Source: Palsa-506 sp963707065 (lineage in GTDB: Bacteria > Actinomycetota > Actinomycetes > Streptosporangiales > Streptosporangiaceae). Taken from it: 64,000 bases of DNA. How positions within the stretch are numbered: the stretch's first letter is position 1; the number at the start of each line of letters is the position of its first letter. Both the position numbers and the translations under genes were made by a program. Location of the stretch: contig CAVPPJ010000042.1 of NCBI GenBank assembly GCA_963707065.1, forward strand, positions 310,001-374,000. The letters are read 5' to 3'. The notes beneath the pieces are model-generated. The model was not told where the DNA came from. It made no database searches and saw only the letters and a program-made list of their open reading frames with translations. Of the stretch, positions 18,616 through 26,648 are shown piece by piece.

Positions 18616-20358
18616 TCAGGCGACGGGCCGGTCGCGGGCGACCCGGTTGAGTGCGCTGATCACGCCGCGCAGCGACGCCTGCACGATCGACTCGCTGATG
18701 CCGACGCCCCACAGCACCCGGTCGCCCACCTGGATCTCCAGGTAGGCCGCTGCCTCCGCGTCACGGCCTGCGGTCAGCGCGTGCTCGGCGTAGTCGAGCA
18801 CGCGCACGCTGAGCCCGCCGAGGTCCGTGTCGATGGCGGACAGTGCCGCGCAGAACGCCGCGATGGGCCCGTTGCCCAGGCCATTCAGCGCGTGCTCGGT
18901 GCCGAACGCGCGCACGGTCGCGGTTATCCGCTCCGTGCCGTCCTTGCCTTCCGATGCGAACTCGGCCAGCTCGAAGGCGCCCGCGTCGAGGTACTCCGCG
19001 GCGAAGATCTGCCACATCTGCGCGGCGTCCACCTCGCCGCCCTCGCCGTCGGTGTGCCGCTGGATGACGTGGCTGAACTCGATCTGCAGCCGGCGCGGCA
19101 GGTCCAGCTTGTGATCGGCCTTCATGATGTAGGCCACGCCGCCCTTGCCCGACTGGGAGTTGACCCGGATCACTGCCTCGTAGGAGCGGCCGACGTCCTT
19201 GGGGTCAATCGGCAGGTACGGCATGGCCCACGGCATCTCGCTGACGGTCTTGCCCGCAACGGCGGCCGCCCGCTCCAGGTCGTCGAAGCCCTTCTTGATC
19301 GCGTCCTGGTGCGAGCCGGAGAATGACGTGTAGACCAGGTCGCCGGCATAGGGATGGCGCTCATGCACGCCGATCCGGTTGCAGTACTCGGCGGTGCGAC
19401 GGATCTCGTCGATGTCGCTGAAGTCGATCATCGGGTCGATGCCCTGGCTGTACAGGTTCAGCCCGAGGGTCACCAAGTCGACGTTGCCGGAGCGCTCGCC
19501 GTTGCCGAACAGGCAGCCCTCGATGCGCTGCGCCCCGGCCAGCACCGCCAGTTCGGCATCAGCGGTCGCGGTGCCGCGGTCGTTGTGCGTGTGCACCGAC
19601 AGCGCGATGTGCTCGCGCCTGCTGAAATGCCTGCTCATCCACTCGATCTGGTCGGCGTAGACATTCGGCGTTGACCGCTCGACGGTGCACGGCAGGTTCA
19701 GCACGATCTCGCGGTCCGGGCCGGGCTGCCAGACATCCATCACTGCCTCGCAGATCTCCAGCGAGAAATCGAGTTCGGTGTCCATGAAGATCTCGGGTGA
19801 GTACTCATAGCCGAAATCGGTGCCGGGCAGGTAGGTCTCGGCGAACTTCATCACCGCGCGGGTGCCCTCGACGGCCACGGCCTTGCATTCGGTGCGGCCG
19901 TCGCCGTCCCAGCCGAAGACCACCCGGCGGAACATCGGCGCGGCCGCGTTGTACAAGTGCACCGTGGCCTGCCTGGCGCCGGCCAGGGACGCCACGGTCC
20001 GCTCGATCAGCTCCTCGCGGGCCTGCGTCAGCACCGAGATGCGGACGTCGTCGGGTACCGAGCCGCCCACGATCAGGCGCCGGATGAAATCGAAATCGGT
20101 CTGGCTCGCCGCCGGAAAGCCGACCTCTATCTCCTTGTAGCCCATCCGGACCAGGAGGTCGAACATCGCGTGCTTCCTGGCCGCGTTCATCGGGTCGATC
20201 AGCGCCTGGTTGCCATCACGCAGGTCGGTGGAGAGCCATCGCGGCGCGGCGGTGATGGTGCGGGACGGCCACTGCCGGTCGGGCAGGTCGACGACGGGGA
20301 AGGGATGGTACCGGTGGCATGGCATGCCGGACGGGCGCTGACTGCGGGGATTGCTCAT
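18616..20358 (-). CDS. leuA: 2-isopropylmalate synthase
   Basis: First committed enzyme of leucine synthesis: acetyl-CoA plus 2-oxoisovalerate gives 2-isopropylmalate. The 580-residue protein has the HMGL-like TIM barrel with TDLRDGNQALIDPMNAARKHAMF near residue 45, metal-binding HTHNDRGTATADAELAVLAGAQ, and the C-terminal LeuA dimer/regulatory domain (residues ~440-575) that binds leucine for feedback inhibition. Length and the N-terminal PFPVVDLPDRQWPSRTI match the actinobacterial form. AGGAG precedes the ATG. A leader peptide with four Leu codons and alternative hairpins lies upstream, so attenuation by leucine is likely in addition to feedback control. Confidence 0.95.
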   Translation of the reverse strand: MSNPRSQRPSGMPCHRYHPFPVVDLPDRQWPSRTITAAPRWLSTDLRDGNQALIDPMNAARKHAMFDLLVRMGYKEIEVGFPAASQTDFDFIRRLIVGGSVPDDVRISVLTQAREELIERTVASLAGARQATVHLYNAAAPMFRRVVFGWDGDGRTECKAVAVEGTRAVMKFAETYLPGTDFGYEYSPEIFMDTELDFSLEICEAVMDVWQPGPDREIVLNLPCTVERSTPNVYADQIEWMSRHFSRREHIALSVHTHNDRGTATADAELAVLAGAQRIEGCLFGNGERSGNVDLVTLGLNLYSQGIDPMIDFSDIDEIRRTAEYCNRIGVHERHPYAGDLVYTSFSGSHQDAIKKGFDDLERAAAVAGKTVSEMPWAMPYLPIDPKDVGRSYEAVIRVNSQSGKGGVAYIMKADHKLDLPRRLQIEFSHVIQRHTDGEGGEVDAAQMWQIFAAEYLDAGAFELAEFASEGKDGTERITATVRAFGTEHALNGLGNGPIAAFCAALSAIDTDLGGLSVRVLDYAEHALTAGRDAEAAAYLEIQVGDRVLWGVGISESIVQASLRGVISALNRVARDRPVA

Positions 20359-20382
20359 GATGATGCCGCTCCTGGGATGACT

Positions 20383-20462
20383 GACCGGAAGGAAATCGGT
20401 CGGCGCAGCGGAGCAGCCCGCGGCGAGGGGCCGACCGGGCTGGTTACCGGGCCTCGCCGCGG
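20383..20462 (-). promoter_or_regulatory. leuA attenuator: competing stem-loops
   Basis: On the minus-strand transcript, the segment at 20452-20462 (inside the leader peptide, just after the Leu codons) is exactly complementary over 11 nt to 20418-20428. Segment 20397-20403 can pair with 20431-20437 (7 bp) or, over 5 bp, with 20383-20387. Ribosome stalling at the Leu codons would cover the first strand and shift the balance. There is no strong U-tract, so control may act on translation of leuA rather than on termination. Confidence 0.6.
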
Positions 20463-20488
20463 CGCAGAAGAAGCAGCGCGCGCATCAT
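20444..20488 (-). CDS. leuA leader peptide MMRALLLLRRGEAR
   Basis: A 14-codon reading frame with four consecutive leucine codons (20465-20476) ending 85 nt before leuA. Four Leu in a 14-residue peptide directly upstream of leuA is the hallmark of ribosome-mediated leucine attenuation. Two adjacent ATG codons (20488, 20485) can start it. No strong Shine-Dalgarno sequence is visible, so it may be leaderless. Confidence 0.75.
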   Translation of the reverse strand: MMRALLLLRRGEAR

Positions 20489-20514
20489 GATGGCACTCAG
20501 GTTAGCGGAAAGAC

Positions 20515-20553
20515 CCGCCGCGCGCGACGGCGCCCGTTCGTCGCGCGCGGCGG
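20515..20553. terminator. 15-bp GC hairpin between the aldehyde dehydrogenase gene and the leuA leader
   Basis: CCGCCGCGCGCGACG (20515-20529) pairs perfectly with CGTCGCGCGCGGCGG (20539-20553), with a 9-nt loop. It sits 3' of the aldehyde dehydrogenase gene and 5' of the leuA leader on the same strand, so it probably insulates the two transcripts. Confidence 0.5.
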
Positions 20554-20674
20554 CGCCCGCCCGCCGGGCCGGGGACGGGAGCGCACGGCGGGTCAGCAGC
20601 CATGATCCTGGCGCAGATATGCGCAACGCCCGGGGCGGGCCTGGCGGGGCCCGCCCCGGTGCGCTGCGCGCCGG

Positions 20675-22165
20675 TCACAGCTGGGTGGTGACGGCCTTTA
20701 CCTCGGTGTAGTTGTTGAGCACCTCGTGGCCCATCTCACGTCCCCAGCCGGACTGCTTGTACCCGCCGAAGGGCAGCGATGCGTCGAACACGTTGTAGCA
20801 GTTGATCCAGACGGTGCCTGCCCTGAGCTTCTTCGCCAGGGCGTGCGCCTTGGAGATGTCCCTGGTCCAGATGCCAGCGCCGAGGCCGTACTCCGAATCG
20901 TTGGCCACCGCGGCGATCTCGTCCAGGTCGCTGAACGGGGCAGCGACCAGGACCGGGCCGAAGATCTCCTCGCGGACGACCTTCATGCCGGAATGGGTGT
21001 TGGTGAGCACGGTCGGCTCGATGAAGTAGCCGCGGTCCCCGTGCCGGCCGCCGCCGGCCAGCGCGGTGGCGCCGTCGGCCTTGCCGGACTCCAGGAAGCC
21101 GCTAACGCGCTGGAACTGCTCGTCGGAGACCAGCGGGCCCATCTGCGTGCCCGGCTCCATCCCGTGGCCCATCTTGATTGACTTGGCGATCTCGGCGACG
21201 CCGTCGACGACCTCGTCGAAGCGGCTCTCCTGGACGAACAGCCGCGAGCCGGCCACACAGCACTGGCCGTGGTTGAAGAAGATCGCGTTGGCGGCGCCCT
21301 CGATCACGCCGGGCGCGGCGTCATCGAACACGATGTTGGGGCTCTTGCCGCCCAATTCCAGGGTGAGCTTCTTCAGGTTGCTGGCACCGGCGGCCGCCAC
21401 GATCAGCTTGCCGACCTCGGTGGAGCCGGTGAACGCGACCTTGTCGACGCCGTAGTGCATGGCCAGCGCCGCGCCCGCGGTCTCGCCGTAGCCGGGCACC
21501 ACGTTGACGACGCCGTCGGGCACGCCGGCCTCGGCCATCAGTTCCGCCAGCCGCAGCGCGGTCAGCGGGGTCTGCTCGGCCGGCTTGAGTACCACGCAGT
21601 TGCCGGTGGCCAGCGCGGGGCCGAGCTTCCAGGCGGCCATCAGCAGCGGGAAGTTCCACGGGATGATCTGCCCGACCACGCCGATCGGCTCGCGCAGGGT
21701 GTAAGAGTGGAAGTTGGCGCCGGGCATGTAGGGCACCGAGATGTTGATCGTGTTGCCCTCGATCTTGGTGGCCCAGCCGGCCATGTAGTGGAACAGGTCG
21801 GCGGCCAGCGGCACGTCAGCGGCCTGCGCGACGGCGAACGGCTTGCCGTTGTCCAGCGACTCCAGCTGCGCCAGCTCGTCTACGTGCTGGAGGATGAGAT
21901 CGCCGATCCGCCAGATGATCCGGCCGCGGTCGGACGGGGTCATCCGGCTCCACGGGCCCTCTTCGAATGCCTTGCGAGCGGCCCGCACGGCCCGGTTGAT
22001 GTCCTCGGCGTCTCCCTCGGCGATCCGGGCGAGCGTCTCGCCGGTCGCGGGGTTGGGGGTGTCGAACGTCTTGCCTGACGCGGCATCGGTCCACTGCCCG
22101 TTGATGAACAGCTGACGAGGGGCGCCGATGAATTCTTCAACGCTCCGGTCGAGGGTCACTGTCAT
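20675..22165 (-). CDS. NAD(P)-dependent aldehyde dehydrogenase
   Basis: Soluble ALDH-superfamily enzyme of about 496 residues oxidising an aldehyde to its acid. Cofactor-binding IIPWNFPLLMAAWKLGPALA, GFTGSTEVGK-type loop (VAFTGSTEVGKLI), catalytic glutamate in LELGGKSPNIVF and nucleophile cysteine in FFNHGQCCVAGSRLFV are all present, as is the C-terminal PFGGYKQSGWGREMG. It resembles betaine/phenylacetaldehyde-type ALDHs, but the substrate cannot be fixed. The ATG at 22165 has GGGAG 12 nt upstream; an ATG at 22177 is too close to it. It is separate from the leu genes and may pair with the PadR regulator upstream. Confidence 0.88.
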   Translation of the reverse strand: MTVTLDRSVEEFIGAPRQLFINGQWTDAASGKTFDTPNPATGETLARIAEGDAEDINRAVRAARKAFEEGPWSRMTPSDRGRIIWRIGDLILQHVDELAQLESLDNGKPFAVAQAADVPLAADLFHYMAGWATKIEGNTINISVPYMPGANFHSYTLREPIGVVGQIIPWNFPLLMAAWKLGPALATGNCVVLKPAEQTPLTALRLAELMAEAGVPDGVVNVVPGYGETAGAALAMHYGVDKVAFTGSTEVGKLIVAAAGASNLKKLTLELGGKSPNIVFDDAAPGVIEGAANAIFFNHGQCCVAGSRLFVQESRFDEVVDGVAEIAKSIKMGHGMEPGTQMGPLVSDEQFQRVSGFLESGKADGATALAGGGRHGDRGYFIEPTVLTNTHSGMKVVREEIFGPVLVAAPFSDLDEIAAVANDSEYGLGAGIWTRDISKAHALAKKLRAGTVWINCYNVFDASLPFGGYKQSGWGREMGHEVLNNYTEVKAVTTQL

Positions 22166-22317
22166 GGATTTGCTCATCTCCCGTATCGCACGTTGGGCGT
22201 GCAGGCGCGCCGCGAGGCCCGTCCCCGTCCGGGGCACGGGCATAGCTGCGGCCTGCCAGTAGTCCCAATGAGACTACAAAGGCCGGCCCGGCACAAGGGG
22301 CGTCTCAGACCGCGACA

Positions 22318-22446
22318 GCCGGACGCCTGGCCGGGGTGCTGGCGGTAACGTCAGCCGGATGCCCGGCCGGGGTTCCGGCGGTGACGTCAGCTCGCGCCGC
22401 CGGAGCGCCGGCCGGATGCCTGGCCGGAGCGCCGGCCGTAACGTCA
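22318..22446. repeat. Three 36-bp imperfect repeats, each ending in a (T/A)ACGTCA or TGACGTCA box
   Basis: Units at 22318-22353, 22354-22389 and 22411-22446. Each contains GCCGGAYGCC, a GGCCGG core and ends in TAACGTCA or TGACGTCA, an 8-bp palindrome in the second unit. A 21-bp related spacer separates units 2 and 3. The third runs into the last codons of padR. Confidence 0.8.
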
Positions 22447-22983
22447 GCTCGCCCGGGCGGGCATCGCGGCATCGAGGAACCGCAGTGTCGCCGAGACAGT
22501 TTCATAGCGCCACAGCGCCAGCGTGCGCTCGAATCCTGTTGCCTCGGCAAGCCGGTCGCGCAGCGCCGCCGCGATGGGCAGCAGCTGCCGGCGCTGCGCG
22601 TCCAGCAGCGGGGCGGTGGATTCCCCGGCACGATCCAGCAGCGCCAGCTTCACCAGCAGCTCTGAGCGAACGTCCCTGGCGTGCGCTACCGGACGCGCCA
22701 GCCACGCCGCCGCAGCCGCCCGGCCGGCCGGCGTGATGGCGACAACGGAGCGGACCGGGCCGAGGCTGGTCGGCTCCTCGCCGGCCGCCTCGATCAGCGC
22801 CAGCTGCTCAAGCCGCTGCAGCGCCCGGTAGACAACGGGCTTGGGCACCCGCCAGACCTGGCCCATGCTGCCGTCCGGGCCGAGCAGCCTGGCCACCGCG
22901 AAGCCGTGCGTGAGCTGCTCGCTGACCAGGCACAGCACCAGCCACTCGGTCAGCGACAATCTCTGCTCCTGCGGCCCGGGCAC
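22444..22983 (-). CDS. PadR-family transcriptional regulator
   Basis: A 179-residue winged-helix repressor-type protein: SLTEWLVLCLVSEQLTHGFAVARLL, then the wing region VWRVPKPVVYRALQRLEQLALIEA, and a C-terminal helical dimerisation domain (ITPAGRAAAAAWLARPV ... LDAAMPARAS). The sequence fits PadR subfamily with an unusually long acidic linker EEPTSLGPVRSV. It lies upstream of the aldehyde dehydrogenase on the same strand with a repeat array between them, and could control it. The ligand is unknown. Confidence 0.8.
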   Translation of the reverse strand: MPGPQEQRLSLTEWLVLCLVSEQLTHGFAVARLLGPDGSMGQVWRVPKPVVYRALQRLEQLALIEAAGEEPTSLGPVRSVVAITPAGRAAAAAWLARPVAHARDVRSELLVKLALLDRAGESTAPLLDAQRRQLLPIAAALRDRLAEATGFERTLALWRYETVSATLRFLDAAMPARAS

Positions 22984-23125
22984 CCTCCCAGGCTAGGGCA
23001 CGGCGAGGCCACCGCTGCCCCGAGGCCGATCCCGGGTGATCGCGGGCGATGCTGGATCCGGGCATCCGGCACCTGGCAACGCGGCCGAACCCGGGTCCAC
23101 CACGATCCAGGACGGTCAGAGTGCG

Positions 23126-23521
23126 TCAGACGTTGAAGCCGAGCGCCCGAAGCTGCTCGCGGCCATCCTCGGTGATCTTGTCGGGACCCCACGGCGGCAG
23201 CCAGACCCAGTTGATCCGGAAGTCGTTGACCAGGCCCTCAAGCGCCACCCTGGTCTGGTCCTCGATGACGTCGGTGAGCGGGCAGGCGGCGCTGGTCAGC
23301 GTCATGTCGATGGTCGCCACCCGGTCATCGCCGAGGGTCACGCCGTAGATGAGCCCGAGATCGACGACGTTGACGCCGAGCTCGGGGTCCACCACGTCCC
23401 GCAGTGCCTCCAGCAGGTCCTCGGTCTCCTGGTCAAGCTCCTGGCCGGTGATGCCGGCCTCGCCCCCCGGGCCTTCTTGGTCAAGTTCCTGGCTGGCCAC
23501 GTCGGCCGCGTTCTCGGTCAT
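23126..23521 (-). CDS. sufT: SufT-type metal-sulfur cluster assembly factor (DUF59/MIP18 family)
   Basis: A 131-residue protein with a ~30-residue acidic N-terminal extension containing repeated QELDQE, then the MIP18 domain: DVVDPELGVNVVDLGLIYGV and the conserved-cysteine motif LTSAACPLTDVIEDQ. SufT proteins help maturation of Fe-S proteins under high demand. ATG at 23521 overlaps the end of sufU by 4 nt and has GAGGGAG upstream. It is the last gene of the suf operon, as in mycobacteria. Confidence 0.88.
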   Translation of the reverse strand: MTENAADVASQELDQEGPGGEAGITGQELDQETEDLLEALRDVVDPELGVNVVDLGLIYGVTLGDDRVATIDMTLTSAACPLTDVIEDQTRVALEGLVNDFRINWVWLPPWGPDKITEDGREQLRALGFNV

Positions 23522-24105
23522 GTCTGCTCCCTCGCCGCGTCTGCGGCGGCCCGGCCGTTCCCGGCCTGGCCGTTGACCTGTTCGCCGGCCGGGCTGCGGC
23601 CATTCAAGGCCTCGGCGCCGGCCGCTTTGCCGCCTTTTCCGGCCTGTTCGCCGGCGGGCCCGTCGAGCGCGCGTGCGGTGGCATCCTTCCAGGCCATCCA
23701 GCCGAGCAGGGCACACTTGATCCTGGCCGGGTACCTGGAGACGCCCTCGAAGGCGATCGCGTCGCCGAGCACGTCCTCGTCCGGTTCCGCGGCCCCCCTG
23801 GACTGCATCAGCGTGAGGAATTCGGCGCTGATATCCATCGCCTCGCGCACCGTCTTGCCGATGATCATCTCAGTCATCATGGAAGCGCTCGCCTGGCTGA
23901 TCGAGCAGCCGAGCGCGTCGTACGAGACGTCAGCCACGACCGGCTCGCCGCCGGTGTCCTTCAGCGCTACCCGGAGTGTCACCTCGTCGCCGCAGGTCGG
24001 GTTCACGTGCATGACCTCGGCGTCGAAGGGCTCCCGCAGGCCCTTGTTCTGGGGATTGCGGTAATGGTCCAGGATGATCTCCTGGTACAGGGACTCGAGC
24101 TGCAT
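23518..24105 (-). CDS. sufU: Fe-S cluster assembly protein SufU
   Basis: Zinc-dependent sulfur-transfer partner of SufS. The three zinc-ligand cysteines are Cys38 (NPTCGDEV), Cys67 (ALGCSIS) and Cys131 (IKCALLGW), with Asp40 as fourth ligand, and the SufU-specific insertion between the second and third is present. After Trp139 the protein carries a ~55-residue Gly/Ala-rich tail absent from B. subtilis SufU. The ATG at 24105 begins MQLESLYQEIILDHYRNP, as in homologues. Confidence 0.92.
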   Translation of the reverse strand: MQLESLYQEIILDHYRNPQNKGLREPFDAEVMHVNPTCGDEVTLRVALKDTGGEPVVADVSYDALGCSISQASASMMTEMIIGKTVREAMDISAEFLTLMQSRGAAEPDEDVLGDAIAFEGVSRYPARIKCALLGWMAWKDATARALDGPAGEQAGKGGKAAGAEALNGRSPAGEQVNGQAGNGRAAADAAREQT

Positions 24106-24187
24106 CACACCGCCTTCAACACCGGCGCGATGCCCGCGTGTTCCGCCGCCCGGCGCATCGTGGCGGTCAGCCTGCCCGGCATGCCGC

Positions 24188-25540
24188 TCACCCCGCGAAG
24201 AATTTCTGTGCCTGGCGCACGCCGTCGGCGAGCGCGTCCACCTCACCGGGGGTGTTATAGACGTAGAACGTGGCACGCGTGCTTGACGCCGCGCCCAGGG
24301 CGCGATGCAGCGGCCAGGCGCAGTGATGGCCCGTCCGTACCGCGATACCCAGCTCGTCGAGGACCTGCCCGACATCGTGCGGATGGATGCCCTCGACGGT
24401 GAAGGACACCGCGCCGCCACGGTGCTCGGTGGTCAGCGGTCCCAGGATCCGCACCCCGGGGATGCCGCTGAGAGCGTCCAGCGCGCGGGCGGTCAGTGCC
24501 TCCTCGTGCGCCGCCACGGCGGGCATGCCGAGTGCGTCCAGGTAGTCGCAGGCCGCGGCAAGGCCGACGGCCTGCGCGGCAGCCGGGACGCCGGCCTCGA
24601 ACCGCTCCGGCGGCGGCAGGAACGTCGAGCCCTCCATCCGGACCACTTCGATCATGGAGCCGCCGGTGACGAACGGCGGCATCGCCTCGAGCAGCTCGCG
24701 CCGTCCCCACAGCACGCCGATACCGGACGGGCCGAGCATCTTGTGCGCGGAGAACGCCAGGAAGTCCGGGCCGAGCGTCGTGACGCTGACCGGCTGGTGC
24801 GGCACCGACTGGGCGCCGTCCGCCACCACCAGCGCGCCGCGGGAGTGCGCCAGCGCACTGATCTCGCTGACGGGCGGGACGGTGCCGGTGACGTTGGACT
24901 GGTGGGTGACGGCAACGACCCTGGTCCGGTCATTGATCAGCTCACTGGCGCCGCTCAGGTCGAGACGGCCGTCCGGGGTGACCCCGAACCAGCGCAGCGT
25001 CGCGCCAGTGCGCTGGCACAGCTGCTGCCAGGGCACCAGGTTCGCGTGATGCTCCATCTCGGTGACCAGCACCTCGTCGCCGGGGCCGACGCGGAACCGC
25101 CGGGCCTCGGGGCCTGCCGTGGCCGCGTTGCTCATCGCGTAGGCGACCAGGTTCAGCGCCTCGGTCGCGCTCTTGGTGAACACGATCTCGCCGGGATCGG
25201 CGCCGATGAACGCGGCGACGCGCGCCCGCGCGCCCTCGTAGGCGTCGGTCGCCTCCTCGCCGAGCAGGTGCGCGCCGCGGTGCGCGGCCGAGTTGTGCGT
25301 GGTGTAGAACTCGCGCTCGGCGTCGAGCACCTGGCGCGGCTTGTGCGCGGTGGCGCCAGAGTCCAGGTAGACCAGCGGGTTGCCGCCGCGCACGGTCCTG
25401 GTGAGGATGGGGAAATCCGCCCGCACCGCGGCCACGTCAAATGCGGCCTCGGTGGCGCCAACGGCCGTGCCGCCATCGGCGGCCGTTACGGCCTCGTCTC
25501 CCGCCGAGCTCCCGGCGGCCAGGTACCCGGTGGCTGTCAT
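24188..25540 (-). CDS. sufS: Cysteine desulfurase SufS
   Basis: PLP enzyme that takes sulfur from cysteine and passes it to SufU. The PLP lysine is Lys267 in AFSAHKMLGP, the conserved histidine is in TEMEHHANLVPWQ, and the catalytic persulfide cysteine is Cys407 in RTGHHCAWPL. Group II (SufS-type) architecture of 450 residues with a ~35-residue Ala-rich N-terminal extension. The start overlaps sufC by 4 nt (24188-25540 versus 25537). About 80 bp separate it from sufU. Confidence 0.95.
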   Translation of the reverse strand: MTATGYLAAGSSAGDEAVTAADGGTAVGATEAAFDVAAVRADFPILTRTVRGGNPLVYLDSGATAHKPRQVLDAEREFYTTHNSAAHRGAHLLGEEATDAYEGARARVAAFIGADPGEIVFTKSATEALNLVAYAMSNAATAGPEARRFRVGPGDEVLVTEMEHHANLVPWQQLCQRTGATLRWFGVTPDGRLDLSGASELINDRTRVVAVTHQSNVTGTVPPVSEISALAHSRGALVVADGAQSVPHQPVSVTTLGPDFLAFSAHKMLGPSGIGVLWGRRELLEAMPPFVTGGSMIEVVRMEGSTFLPPPERFEAGVPAAAQAVGLAAACDYLDALGMPAVAAHEEALTARALDALSGIPGVRILGPLTTEHRGGAVSFTVEGIHPHDVGQVLDELGIAVRTGHHCAWPLHRALGAASSTRATFYVYNTPGEVDALADGVRQAQKFFAG

Positions 25541-26307
25541 GCCGGCGCGCCGGCCTTCTTCACGAACTCCTCGTACCCGCTGGTCTCCAGCTCCTCGGCC
25601 AGCTCGGGACCGCCTTGCTTGACGATCCGGCCGCCGACGAAGACGTGCACGAAGTCGGGCTGCACGTACCGCAGGATCCGGGTGTAGTGGGTGATCAGCA
25701 GCACGCCGTGGCCTTCGGTGGCGCGGAACCGGTTAATGCCGTCAGCGACCACCTTCAGCGCGTCGATGTCCAGCCCGGAGTCCGTCTCGTCCAGGATGGC
25801 GATCTTCGGGTTGAGCATCTGCAACTGCAGGATCTCGTGCCGCTTCTTCTCCCCGCCCGAGAAGCCCTCGTTGACGTTGCGCTCGGCGAAGACCGGATCG
25901 ATGGACAGGTCGGTCATGGCCGCGCGCATCTCTTTCAGGAAGAGCCGGATCTTCGGCGGCTCGCCGCGGACCGCGGTGACGGCGGTGCGCAGGAAGTTCG
26001 ATACCGACACGCCCGGCACTTCCGCCGGGTACTGCATCGCGAGGAAGAGCCCGGCCCGGGCGCGGGCGTCCACGGTCATGGCCAGCACGTCCTCGCCGTC
26101 CAGCGTGACCGAGCCCTGGGTGACCTGGTATTTGGGGTGACCCGCGATGGCGTAGGCGAGCGTGGACTTGCCCGAGCCGTTCGGCCCCATGATGGCGTGG
26201 GTCTGCCCGTCCCGCATCACCAGGTCGACGCCGCGCAGGATCTCCTGGCTCTCGCCGGCCGGGTCCGTCACGCTGACGTGCAGGTCACGGATCTCAAGGG
26301 TGGACAT
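25537..26307 (-). CDS. sufC: Fe-S cluster assembly ATPase SufC
   Basis: ABC-type ATPase (256 residues) of the SufBCD scaffold. Walker A GPNGSGKSTLA, signature FSGGEKKRHEILQLQ, Walker B AILDETDSGLDIDAL and the H-loop THYTRIL are all present, together with the SufC-typical LAMQYPAEVPGVS. Two ATGs stand in tandem; 26307 is chosen because AGGAG is 5 nt upstream. It lies directly behind the Rieske gene (overlap of the ATG with its stop). Confidence 0.96.
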   Translation of the reverse strand: MSTLEIRDLHVSVTDPAGESQEILRGVDLVMRDGQTHAIMGPNGSGKSTLAYAIAGHPKYQVTQGSVTLDGEDVLAMTVDARARAGLFLAMQYPAEVPGVSVSNFLRTAVTAVRGEPPKIRLFLKEMRAAMTDLSIDPVFAERNVNEGFSGGEKKRHEILQLQMLNPKIAILDETDSGLDIDALKVVADGINRFRATEGHGVLLITHYTRILRYVQPDFVHVFVGGRIVKQGGPELAEELETSGYEEFVKKAGAPA

Positions 26308-26648
26308 CATCTCTCCTGGTCTGGTAGCCCGGCGAGCGCCACGTAGACGTCGTCGCCGTCGATCTTCACTGGGTAGGTGGGCACCGGCGCGGTGGCCGGA
26401 GGGCCGGTGGGCTGGCCGGTGCGCAGGTCGAAGCAGGATCCGTGCAGCCAGCACTCGACCGTGCTGTCGTAGATCTCGCCCTCGGACAGCGGGACCTCCT
26501 CGTGCGAGCACACGTCCCGCAGCGCGAAAACCTCGCCGCCGGCCCGGATGATGGCGACCGGGGTGCCCTGCAGCTCGAGGCCGAGCGCCCCGTCCTCCGG
26601 CAGGTCCGACAGAGCGCAGGCGCGCACGAAGGCGGTGGTCTCGGTCAT
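26307..26648 (-). CDS. Rieske [2Fe-2S] ferredoxin within the suf operon
   Basis: A 113-residue Rieske protein. Cluster ligands are in CSHEEVPL (Cys-x-His) and CWLHGSCF (Cys-x-x-His), 16 residues apart in the usual way. It resembles the ferredoxin component of non-heme oxygenases. Its place between sufD and sufC is common in Streptomyces-type suf operons, suggesting electron supply during assembly; the direct partner is not proven. Confidence 0.9.
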   Translation of the reverse strand: MTETTAFVRACALSDLPEDGALGLELQGTPVAIIRAGGEVFALRDVCSHEEVPLSEGEIYDSTVECWLHGSCFDLRTGQPTGPPATAPVPTYPVKIDGDDVYVALAGLPDQER

